From CAKRJP01 sp963634745 (GTDB lineage: Bacteria; Bacillota; Clostridia; Lachnospirales; Lachnospiraceae), in the NCBI GenBank assembly GCA_963634745.1, contig CAVHCX010000003.1, positions 74,553 through 138,552 of the forward strand: DNA of 64,000 nucleotides, given 5' to 3'. The notes under the pieces are model-generated. The model was not told where the DNA came from. It saw only the letters and a list, made by a program, of their open reading frames with translations, and made no database searches. The position numbers were made by a program, and so were the translations under genes. Below are positions 53,397-60,323 of the stretch, piece by piece. Every line of letters starts with the position of its first letter. Positions within the stretch are counted from its first letter, which is position 1.

Positions 53397-55064
53397 TTAC
53401 TCAACGTCTACGTCTGCATATACCCAGTCGATATTCAAACTGCAGTAGTAGAAGTTAATTCCTGTAGTATCATCATCCAATAAGTAGTAAACATTTCTCT
53501 CCTGTAATGGTACGAAAGCTCCATCCTCAAGAATGATCTGCTCTGCCTGATTCAGCATATCCATACGAGTATCTGTATCGGTCTCTGTCTGAGATGCCTT
53601 TAAGAGAGAATCTACTTCTTCATTCTGATAGTTACTATAGTTGTATGAGCTGTCTCCTAAGAATAACTCGAGGTAGCTATATGGATCATCATAATCTGAT
53701 CCCCATCCGCCATATCCAACCTGGAAGTCATGCTCCGGATAAACCTTTCCATAAATATCTGAGTAAGTAACCTGACGAATATCTACCTTGATTCCCAAGT
53801 TATTCTGCCATTGCTCCTGAATAACCTCTGCAATCTTCTTGCTGGATTCAGCATCTGTAGTAACAAATTCGATGGTAATATCGGAAGGACTTGAAATTCC
53901 AAGCTCAGGATTTGAAGTCTTCAGTTCCTCGATCGCTGTATTCAAATACTCTTTTGCCTTGTCCGTATCGCCTGCTAATGGGAAGGAGTAAGAATTTACA
54001 TCATATTCCTCGCCATAGGTGCTATCCTTTGCCTGAAGTCCCGGGAATACCAAACCATTGAATGGTGTATAAACATCCTCAACTGCAAGTTTTACATAGT
54101 CTTCTCTGTTCAGTGCATAGTTTAAAGCAAGACGGAAGTTCTTATTCTGAAGGGCCGGCTGCTCTTCACTTGCTGAGTTGATATAGCAGAAGTCTACGTT
54201 ACCATTGGTAAATACTTCAGCCTCATCCTTGTACTGTGATACAGAAGCGGTTGGCACCTGTACATAATCAAGATCTCCGCTCTCATACATAGAAAGCTGT
54301 GTATCTGTATTCTCTACATAGTTAAGCTCACATCTGTCAAGATTAATGGAATCTGCATCCCAATAATTCTCATTCTTCTCAAATACCCAAACGTTATTCT
54401 CAGAGCTTACCATCTTAAATGGTCCGGAGTAAACATTCTTATCAGCAGTTGCTGCAAAATCAGAACCATACTCTTCTACAATATCCTGACGAAGCGGAGC
54501 ATACTGTCCGGAAGCACCGACTAAGCTTAAGAAGTAGGAAGTAGGATTCTCCAAGGTAACCTCAAGAGTTGTATCATCGATAGCCTTAACTCCCAGCTCA
54601 TCTACAGACATCTCTCCGGTTTCAATAGCATGTCCATTCTTTAAATAATCTCCGATAAATGCATAAGGGGAAGCTGTCTCAGGATCAAGAAGTCTCTTCC
54701 AGCTGTATACGAAATCATCGGCTGTGATCTGCTCTCCGTCACTCCACTTTGCATCATCACGTAAGTGGAAGGTATAGGTAAGGCCATCATCTGAAATATC
54801 CCAGCTCTCTGCGATACCCGGCTGAACATCTCCGGCAGTATTACGAACCAAGCTTTCCGTAACTGCATGCTGGATCTCATTGTCACCAATACTCTGACCC
54901 TTGGTTGGATCCAAGGTTGTAGGCTCTGTGTTTACCGCATAACGGAATACCTTTTCTCCGGAATCACTGTCCCCGGATCCACTGGTGCTAGGAGTGCTAC
55001 ATCCTGTAACCAGACCAGCCACCGTTACCATACATAAAAACGCTGCTAATACTTTCCTTTTCAT
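53397..55064 (-). CDS. oppA: Oligopeptide-binding lipoprotein OppA
   Basis: A 555-residue extracellular peptide-binding lipoprotein (SBP_bac_5). The signal peptide ends in the lipobox VTGC (Cys22), with a Ser/Gly/Asp-rich tether. Family features are FRYAVNTEPTTLDPTKGQSIGDNEI, GLTYTFHLRDDAKWSDGEQITADDFVYSWKRLLDP and the C-terminal WGSDYDDPYSYLELF. AAAGGAGG precedes the ATG. It heads the oppABCDF-pepP operon. Its 5' leader carries a long hairpin. Confidence 0.95.
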   Translation of the reverse strand: MKRKVLAAFLCMVTVAGLVTGCSTPSTSGSGDSDSGEKVFRYAVNTEPTTLDPTKGQSIGDNEIQHAVTESLVRNTAGDVQPGIAESWDISDDGLTYTFHLRDDAKWSDGEQITADDFVYSWKRLLDPETASPYAFIGDYLKNGHAIETGEMSVDELGVKAIDDTTLEVTLENPTSYFLSLVGASGQYAPLRQDIVEEYGSDFAATADKNVYSGPFKMVSSENNVWVFEKNENYWDADSINLDRCELNYVENTDTQLSMYESGDLDYVQVPTASVSQYKDEAEVFTNGNVDFCYINSASEEQPALQNKNFRLALNYALNREDYVKLAVEDVYTPFNGLVFPGLQAKDSTYGEEYDVNSYSFPLAGDTDKAKEYLNTAIEELKTSNPELGISSPSDITIEFVTTDAESSKKIAEVIQEQWQNNLGIKVDIRQVTYSDIYGKVYPEHDFQVGYGGWGSDYDDPYSYLELFLGDSSYNYSNYQNEEVDSLLKASQTETDTDTRMDMLNQAEQIILEDGAFVPLQERNVYYLLDDDTTGINFYYCSLNIDWVYADVDVE

Positions 55065-55138
55065 AAGTTATCCTCCTTTGTCAGTATTATTAGCTTTACT
55101 GCTCAAAAAAATCCCACAGAACAGACCGTAGTCTCTTT

Positions 55139-55203
55139 TTGATATAGAAAAAGCAAAGAAGAACCTAATTGGGAGCGCCCTTGCTCTTCTTTGCTTATAT
55201 CAA
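55139..55203 (-). promoter_or_regulatory. 5'-terminal hairpin of the oppA leader
   Basis: TTGATATA (minus strand, 55203-55196) pairs with TATATCAA (55146-55139), enclosing AGCAAAGAAGA paired with TCTTCTTTGCT and a loop with GAGC/GCTC. It starts where transcription is predicted to begin (about 55205). A CTTTTTC stretch lies on the far side, so it may terminate, or protect the 5' end of the mRNA. Confidence 0.7.
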
Positions 55204-55521
55204 TTTCTTGCATTATATTCCTCTTATTATAAGCCTGTCAATGAAGTATTTTATCCAAAATTCAGATTTCAACCGGATTTTATAGCATAAGTTCACTCAA
55301 AAGCCAGTAATAATCTAAAATTTTCTTCCCCATTTCAAAAACTCCTTAAAATATTATTTAGATTATATTCTTGTTTTCTATACATTAAAACTTCGGTTTC
55401 TTTTAATTTTCTATTTTTTTATTTTTTTCTTATCCCTCTTTCTTATCCTGTCGTATAAAGGAGTAACAAGAAAAAACAATGCACCAATCATAAGAAATAT
55501 AAGATAGAAAGGGAGATTATT
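55204..55521. other. Gene-free region upstream of oppA and the 64-residue gene
   Basis: It holds the oppA promoter near 55212-55241 and, further on, very AT-rich sequence that must include the promoter of the plus-strand small gene; a TATAAA near 55454 is the only candidate -10. No other gene, repeat or RNA was recognised. Confidence 0.5.
55212..55241 (-). promoter_or_regulatory. Sigma-A promoter of the opp operon
   Basis: Minus-strand TTGACA (55236-55241) and perfect TATAAT (55212-55217) with an 18-base spacer. This is among the best promoters in the window. Confidence 0.85.
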
Positions 55522-55716
55522 ATGACAGGAACATTACAGAGATTATTTGACTTTCAGCACTTTGCAGAAAACAAGAAGCTTCAGAGCATGATTGACGACA
55601 CCATGGCTAGATATAGTGCAGACAGTCGTTCTGAAATCTGCGAGGATGATCTGAATATGTTATTCGCGGCCGGCAGCGCTGACTACGCAGCCCCCAAGGA
55701 TCCGACACTTATTTAA
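55522..55716 (+). CDS. 64-residue protein of unknown function
   Basis: A small soluble protein with no signal peptide or membrane helix. The N-terminal half is predicted helical (LQRLFDFQHFAENKKLQSMIDDTMARY); an acidic helix-like EICEDDLNMLFAAG follows. AAAGGGAG precedes the ATG with good spacing and a perfect terminator lies four bases after the stop, so it is a real, independently transcribed gene. I know no function. Confidence 0.75.
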   Translation: MTGTLQRLFDFQHFAENKKLQSMIDDTMARYSADSRSEICEDDLNMLFAAGSADYAAPKDPTLI

Positions 55717-55719
55717 AGT

Positions 55720-55768
55720 AAAAAAGAAGTCCCCAAGGAAAAGCGCTTTCCTTAGGGGCTTCTTTTTT
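55720..55768. terminator. Bidirectional terminator after the 64-residue gene
   Basis: A near-perfect 17-bp stem (AGAAGTCCCCAAGGAAA arm) with A and T runs outside; it also serves the convergent FKBP gene. Confidence 0.95.
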
Positions 55769-55784
55769 ATTTTTTTTAGAAATC

Positions 55785-56369
55785 CTATTTGTAAATTCCA
55801 TTTAAGGTTACTGTAAATGTGACAGCTTTTCCCGCCAGGTCTGAATTTCCATAATTTTCCGGGAAGGTCAGGTTCAGATCAAAGGTTTCTCCAACCTTAT
55901 GTCCTACGATTCCATCTTCAAAGCCATCAATATAGGTATTAGACCCAAGCTCTAAGTCTGCGCCTGCTCCGTCGGTGCTGCCCCCATCAAAAGCCTCTCC
56001 GTCAAGATATCCGGTATAATCAATATTTACTGTATCTCCGTCCTTAGCCTCAAGGCCTTCGGTCGTATCCAGACTGCTTGCGGAAGAATCCTCTTCATCT
56101 GTGCTGTCGGATGAGGTGCTGTCAGATGACGTGCTATCTGATGAACTAGTATCTGTTGTTGAAGTCTCTGTAGCTGTGGAGGAATCGTCCGAACTGCTTG
56201 AACTAGAACCGGAAGTTGCAATGGCCCACACAAGCACAGCCACAACCACCACCGTTGCAACCAGGGGAATCCAAAACTTTAACTGCTTAACTAGCGCTGC
56301 CTTTTTCTGGGCTTTTTTTCTTTCCTGGGCTCTACGCTCCTGAGCCATCTTCTTATTTTCTTTTTTCAT
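55785..56369 (-). CDS. Membrane-anchored FKBP-type peptidyl-prolyl isomerase
   Basis: A 194-residue protein. The first 30 residues are Lys/Arg/Gln-rich and cytoplasmic, then one membrane helix (FWIPLVATVVVVAVLVWAIA), then an extracellular linker of about 50 residues almost only of Ser, Thr, Asp and Glu, then an FKBP domain (about 105-194: DGDTVNIDYTGYLDGEAFDGG, FEDGIVGHKVGETFDLNLTFPENYG, VTFTVTLNGI). It probably speeds proline isomerisation in exported proteins. AAGGGA precedes the ATG. The domain lacks the usual insert-in-flap extension, resembling trigger-factor-type FKBPs. Confidence 0.9.
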   Translation of the reverse strand: MKKENKKMAQERRAQERKKAQKKAALVKQLKFWIPLVATVVVVAVLVWAIATSGSSSSSSDDSSTATETSTTDTSSSDSTSSDSTSSDSTDEEDSSASSLDTTEGLEAKDGDTVNIDYTGYLDGEAFDGGSTDGAGADLELGSNTYIDGFEDGIVGHKVGETFDLNLTFPENYGNSDLAGKAVTFTVTLNGIYK

Positions 56370-56444
56370 AAAATAAATCCCTTCTCATTTTTTGAATTAA
56401 CCTCTACCATCATACACATTTTTTATGTCCAGAATGTGTTTTTT

Positions 56445-57086
56445 CTAGAGCAAGCGAAAAGTATTTTTGTGAAAATCTAGGATGCCCTCCTTCTTCATCT
56501 TTCCCAATTCCTTGGAAAGAGCACTGCGATCCAGATTCAAATAATCCGCCATCTGCTGCCTGTTAAAGGGGATCTGGATATTCTTTGTCTTCTGCCTCAC
56601 AGACTGGGCGGTCAGAAAGGTAAGAACTCGTTCTCTGATAGTTTTTGGTGTGGTGCAAAAAATCCGCTGGGACAAAAGCAAATTCTTTCTAAGAGAAATC
56701 TGCAACATATTTTCCTTAATCTTTTTCTCCCAGGAAAGATCCCCCCTCTTAAGCGCCTCCACATCCAAAAAAAGTAAGCTCGTGTCTTTTGCAGATACTA
56801 CTTCCACCATCAAGGGTTCCGCACAGAAGGCATAGGTCTCTCCAAAAACCTCTCCCTCTCCCACATCACTCAGGATGCTTAAATTTCCCAATGGATCCAC
56901 CGTTTGAATATAGGCATTTCCCTGAATGATCATTCCAATTTCATGGATCATTTCCCCCATCCTAAAAATAACCTCATTTTTTCTAAAGAAGGCTTCCCTA
57001 AGGCATCCCGCCTCCTGCATATCCTGCCATTCCTTTGCTGTAATTCCCTTTAGCACAGGATTCATGATATAATCCATGACTTTCAT
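56445..57086 (-). CDS. Crp/Fnr family transcriptional regulator
   Basis: A 213-residue regulator. The cyclic-nucleotide-binding-like domain (about 15-125) lacks the four-Cys cluster of Fnr and the strict cAMP site; a winged-helix domain follows with the recognition helix in NRQQMADYLNLDRSALSKELGKMKKEG. Relatives such as HcpR respond to nitric oxide via haem, but I cannot show that here. AGAGG lies eight bases before the ATG at 57086; an ATG nine bases on is an alternative. It is divergent from a ferredoxin-like gene; a 14-bp palindrome lies between. Confidence 0.88.
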   Translation of the reverse strand: MKVMDYIMNPVLKGITAKEWQDMQEAGCLREAFFRKNEVIFRMGEMIHEIGMIIQGNAYIQTVDPLGNLSILSDVGEGEVFGETYAFCAEPLMVEVVSAKDTSLLFLDVEALKRGDLSWEKKIKENMLQISLRKNLLLSQRIFCTTPKTIRERVLTFLTAQSVRQKTKNIQIPFNRQQMADYLNLDRSALSKELGKMKKEGILDFHKNTFRLL

Positions 57087-57106
57087 CCCCTCCGCCTCTT
57101 CATTTT

Positions 57107-57120
57107 GTGGTTATAACCAC
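57107..57120. promoter_or_regulatory. 14-bp palindrome GTGGTTATAACCAC
   Basis: A perfect palindrome 20 bases upstream of the Crp/Fnr start and about 95 upstream of the ferredoxin-like gene. Its size and symmetry suit a Crp/Fnr dimer, so it is the likely autoregulatory operator. Confidence 0.65.
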
Positions 57121-57213
57121 CGATTCTTCTTTAAAATTGTAATAAACTAACAGAAGAAAAACAAGTAGATACTTAGCAAATAATGATTAGAAATAAAATT
57201 TAGGGGGTTTACC

Positions 57214-57999
57214 ATGATTAGAAGAATTGTAAATATTGACCAGGAAAAATGTAACGGATGCGGGGCCTGTGCCACTGCCTGCCACGAAGATGCCATTGGC
57301 ATGATCGACGGAAAGGCCACCCTTCTTAGAGATGATTACTGCGATGGCCTTGGAGACTGTCTTCCGGCCTGTCCTACCGGAGCAATTTCCTTTATAGAAA
57401 GAGAGGCTGCTGCCTATGATGAAGCTGCAGTTTTAGCAAACCAGGAGGCCAAGAAGGTTCAGATCACCATGGGCCTTGCCCAGGGGAATGAAAAAAACGC
57501 TTCCTCCGAGGCTCCCAAAAAACCGGCCTTCTCCGGCTGCCCCGGAAAACAGATGCGCACACTTAAGCCAAAGACAGAAACTCCTTCTGAAGTATCAGAA
57601 GCCAGTGCGTCCCATCCTTATGCGGCTCCGATCTCCTCTCAGCTTGGACAATGGCCATGCCAGATTAAGTTGGTGCCTATCAACGCTCCTTACTTTGACG
57701 GTGCAAAGCTTTTAATCGCAGCAGACTGTACCGCCTATGCCTATGCAAATATGCACCAGGAATTTATGCGGGGCAAAATCACTCTCATCGGTTGTCCAAA
57801 GCTCGACGATATCGATTATAGCGAGAAATTAACAGCCATCATAGCAAATAATAATATCAAGAGCCTTACCCTAGTCCGCATGGAGGTTCCTTGCTGTGGA
57901 GGCCTGGAGAATGCAGCGGTCACAGCTCTAAAAAATAGTGGAAAATTTATTCCATGGCAGGTAGTAACCATCTCCATCGATGGAAATATTTTAGATTAA
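57214..57999 (+). CDS. Ferredoxin-like protein with two 4Fe-4S clusters and a C-terminal domain
   Basis: A 261-residue iron-sulfur protein. The N-terminal bacterial-ferredoxin domain has CNGCGACATAC (Cys13, 16, 19, 23) and CDGLGDCLPACP, the second motif having four extra spacing residues. A Pro/Ser-rich linker follows, then a C-terminal domain with single or paired Cys (LIAADCTAYAY, LIGCPKLDD, VPCCGG). The same architecture occurs next to Hcp and Crp/Fnr regulators as a presumed electron carrier. TAGGGGG precedes the ATG. It probably belongs to the regulon of the divergent Crp/Fnr gene. Confidence 0.88.
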   Translation: MIRRIVNIDQEKCNGCGACATACHEDAIGMIDGKATLLRDDYCDGLGDCLPACPTGAISFIEREAAAYDEAAVLANQEAKKVQITMGLAQGNEKNASSEAPKKPAFSGCPGKQMRTLKPKTETPSEVSEASASHPYAAPISSQLGQWPCQIKLVPINAPYFDGAKLLIAADCTAYAYANMHQEFMRGKITLIGCPKLDDIDYSEKLTAIIANNNIKSLTLVRMEVPCCGGLENAAVTALKNSGKFIPWQVVTISIDGNILD

Positions 58000-58027
58000 G
58001 ACCTACAAAACTTTTCATTTGTTACCC

Positions 58028-58066
58028 AAAAAAGGAAGTGTCGACAAAGCAACACTTCCTTTTTAT
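58028..58066. terminator. Bidirectional terminator after the ferredoxin-like gene
   Basis: AAAAGGAAGTGT and ACACTTCCTTTT pair around a short loop, with A and T runs, between the convergent ferredoxin-like and EutP-like genes. Confidence 0.85.
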
Positions 58067-58098
58067 TTCTTTTTATATCAAAGCCAGAAGCCCCTCCA

Positions 58099-58629
58099 TC
58101 ATTTCATATAATCCGGATACCGGACACCCTCCGGCAAGGGATCCCACTCGCTAAGACCCAGGCTCTGGCGAAACTGAGCCTGTTCCAAAGTTAGACTTGG
58201 AAGATCATCTTCCAAATAATCCAAAAGTTCCTTGATTCCTTCTCGTGTTACATTATTAATCTCAAAAATACGCTCACATCGCATATTTTCCATCCACTGA
58301 CGCACCATAGGAATATTTGCATGGGGAGAATCTGTCTTTGTAATAATTCCAATCATAGGCCGCAAAAGGAAATTCCTGCTGCCATCGCTGAACAGATTAA
58401 AAGGCTCATCTGCTGCCTGAACAATGGCAATTACATCTGCCTCAAAAGAAAAACAGGCCAGTCCGATACCAAAACGTTTTGACTCTGCATATTCTCCCGG
58501 AGAATCTATAGTATCCTCCTTAGAGTTGGTATATTGGGTCTTATGATAGTGAAGCTCCTCCCCTTTTAAGGCCTGGGTCAAGGAGGTTTTTCCGGCTTCA
58601 CTGCGCCCCATTAAAAACATTTTCTTCAC
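58099..58629 (-). CDS. EutP/PduV-like small GTPase
   Basis: A protein of about 176 residues of the EutP/PduV family, GTP-binding proteins tied to bacterial microcompartments. It has the P-loop MGRSEAGKTS, the G3 region DTIDSPGEY and the G4 motif IITKTDSP. The GTG at 58629 gives the family N-terminus MKKMFLMG, with AAAGGGG 11 bases upstream; an ATG nine bases further is possible. It follows the second EutS-like gene after 22 bases. PduV binds the outside of Pdu shells, so a role in shell positioning or assembly is plausible. Confidence 0.87.
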   Translation of the reverse strand: MKKMFLMGRSEAGKTSLTQALKGEELHYHKTQYTNSKEDTIDSPGEYAESKRFGIGLACFSFEADVIAIVQAADEPFNLFSDGSRNFLLRPMIGIITKTDSPHANIPMVRQWMENMRCERIFEINNVTREGIKELLDYLEDDLPSLTLEQAQFRQSLGLSEWDPLPEGVRYPDYMK

Positions 58630-58651
58630 CTTACATTCATCCCCTTTAACT

Positions 58652-59083
58652 CTAACTTCGATTAATATCACAAACCCTGAATTTCAGAACATCTCGGAAA
58701 AAGCCAACCACCTCTTCCACTGCTATGGTCACATCCGTCAGGCTTCCTGTCAAAATTAAGGTTCCACTAAATCGATCCAAAAAACCGATGTCCACATTGG
58801 CCGCCTTGACAGCTACATCTGCCCCTACAGCCGTAGACTCCCAAGGGGTGAATTTTACGATACCGATGGACTCTCCCCTATGGTCTTCCCCCTCATGCAC
58901 TCCAATATGAAGGGCTAGATTCTCATAAACAGAAGTATCCGATGGGGTAAAAATATGGGCCATGCAGACTTCCTTTCCCGGAACCCGGACCCTGGTCATA
59001 CGAAGACGTTTGCCTTTAAGATTCTCATAGTCATCGCCAAACATACGCTCCAGCAATTGTTCTTTCGTTATACGCTCTTCCAT
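58652..59083 (-). CDS. EutS-like microcompartment shell protein, second copy
   Basis: A 143-residue protein with a BMC domain of the circularly permuted EutS/PduU type. The core VAVKAANVDIGFLDRFSGTLILTGSLTDV closely follows the EutS pattern, and GVHEGEDHRGESIGIVKFTPWESTAVGAD matches the preceding strand-helix unit. An N-terminal extension of about 30 residues (ITKEQLLERMFGDDYENLKG) is not seen in EutS. The ATG at 59083 with GGAAGGG upstream is preferred. It starts ten bases after the first EutS-like gene. Confidence 0.88.
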   Translation of the reverse strand: MEERITKEQLLERMFGDDYENLKGKRLRMTRVRVPGKEVCMAHIFTPSDTSVYENLALHIGVHEGEDHRGESIGIVKFTPWESTAVGADVAVKAANVDIGFLDRFSGTLILTGSLTDVTIAVEEVVGFFRDVLKFRVCDINRS

Positions 59084-59093
59084 ATTACCCTTC

Positions 59094-59459
59094 CTATCTC
59101 TTGGTAATATCACATACCACGTAACCTAAGGTATCCCTAAAATAGCTGACGATCTCCGTCATCGCTGATGTAACATCGGAAATAAGACCTGTAATAATCA
59201 TTGTCCCTGTAAATCGGTCCGCAAATCCAAGATAGACATTGCTGGTTTTTACTGCAATATCCGAAGCAATCACCGCTGACTCCGGCGGTGTCATATTCAT
59301 AATTCCAATAGCGGAAGATCCATAATCTACCTGTGGGTTCAGTCCCAGCTTCTGATAGATAACAGGCGCCGGTCCTCCCATAATATGTGCAAATGTAATC
59401 TCTTTTCCTGCTACTGTCTCCTGCACAATTCTGATCTGTTCTCCATGTTCATTTGCCAT
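59094..59459 (-). CDS. EutS-like microcompartment shell protein, first copy
   Basis: A 121-residue EutS-type BMC shell protein, which forms hexagonal tiles with a beta-barrel cap. The hallmark is IAVKTSNVYLGFADRFTGTMIITGLISDV, preceded by SSAIGIMNMTPPESAVIASD, and the C-terminus VVCDITKR matches EutS. The ATG at 59459 has GAGG eight bases upstream, giving the normal family length. It opens the three-gene set; no ethanolamine, propanediol or choline enzyme gene is in the window. Confidence 0.9.
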   Translation of the reverse strand: MANEHGEQIRIVQETVAGKEITFAHIMGGPAPVIYQKLGLNPQVDYGSSAIGIMNMTPPESAVIASDIAVKTSNVYLGFADRFTGTMIITGLISDVTSAMTEIVSYFRDTLGYVVCDITKR

Positions 59460-59524
59460 TAGCAGTTCCTCTCTTTCTATCAAAATAATATGGACGTAAA
59501 AAAGTATCTACTCCTGCATTTCAT

Positions 59525-59530
59525 ATTATA
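59525..59530 (-). promoter_or_regulatory. Probable -10 box of the EutS-EutS-EutP set
   Basis: A perfect TATAAT on the minus strand lies about 65 bases before the first EutS-like start; no good -35 box is present at 16-18 bases. Confidence 0.4.
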
Positions 59531-59600
59531 CCACGCCATTTTCCTATTGCCCCAAACCAATCCATGTGAATATCAAACCAAATTTGGGGCAAAGGCATGC

Positions 59601-60188
59601 TTATTTTTTTCTCATAGCTTCCTTAAAGGTATAGAGCTTTTGTTTTGCAACCCAAATTTTCATCAAAGGCCCAAAGAAATGCTTAATAAGATCTTCGCTC
59701 TCCTTTGCCGTAACCATAGGTTCTCTTCCTTCAACCGCCATGCAGTCATATTCTATAAGTCCCTCCTGGACACTAAAAGGCAGCATCTTAAAGCCATTTC
59801 TCTCATAAAAAGCCTTACGTTTTACTCGCTGATCATAATTTGGCGCCTTAGGATCCATGCTTTCCATACAAAGATAGATCCGTTTGTCACTATATTTTCT
59901 TTGCAAAGTCTGAAGCACTCTTCCTCCATAGCCTTTTCCCCGCTGAGACTCATGGATTGCAAAATAAAAAATATAAACCATATCCTTGTAAAAAGCATTG
60001 TGAACCAAGCCTACGAAATCATCCTCATCATAAATTCCATAAAGTTCTCCCAGCCCCTTCTTTGAACGCGTCAGAATCATCCAAAAAGGGATCTGTTCCT
60101 CCTTGGGAAATGCTGTGGCATATAATTTCCGCAAATCTTTTCTGCCTTCCTTTAGATTTTGATATCCCACAAAACGTAATTTTGACAT
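59601..60188 (-). CDS. GNAT family N-acetyltransferase
   Basis: A 195-residue acetyltransferase of the GNAT fold. The acetyl-CoA motif A is in FAIHESQRGKGYGGRVLQTLQ, and motif B in AFYERNGFKML. The substrate is unknown. GGGAGG precedes the ATG. It has no evident operon partner. Confidence 0.88.
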   Translation of the reverse strand: MSKLRFVGYQNLKEGRKDLRKLYATAFPKEEQIPFWMILTRSKKGLGELYGIYDEDDFVGLVHNAFYKDMVYIFYFAIHESQRGKGYGGRVLQTLQRKYSDKRIYLCMESMDPKAPNYDQRVKRKAFYERNGFKMLPFSVQEGLIEYDCMAVEGREPMVTAKESEDLIKHFFGPLMKIWVAKQKLYTFKEAMRKK

Positions 60189-60232
60189 ATAAACCTCCCA
60201 TTATCTGATCTTATTTTTTTCATAAATAAAAA

Positions 60233-60267
60233 AATGTTGGGATCAAACTGCTTCTGATCCCAACATC
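60233..60267 (-). terminator. Terminator after the arylsulfotransferase-like gene
   Basis: A perfect 12-bp stem (ATGTTGGGATCA arm) followed on the minus strand by seven T. Confidence 0.9.
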
Positions 60268-60323
60268 ATTCTAACATATTCTTATCATTTTCAGGCTGTT
60301 ATTAAAGAATTCTTAATAGGATT

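Noticed and set aside
55065..55210. T-box leader before oppA
   Set aside because: No T-box sequence (TGG-type AGGGTGG core) was found and the structure is one simple stem.
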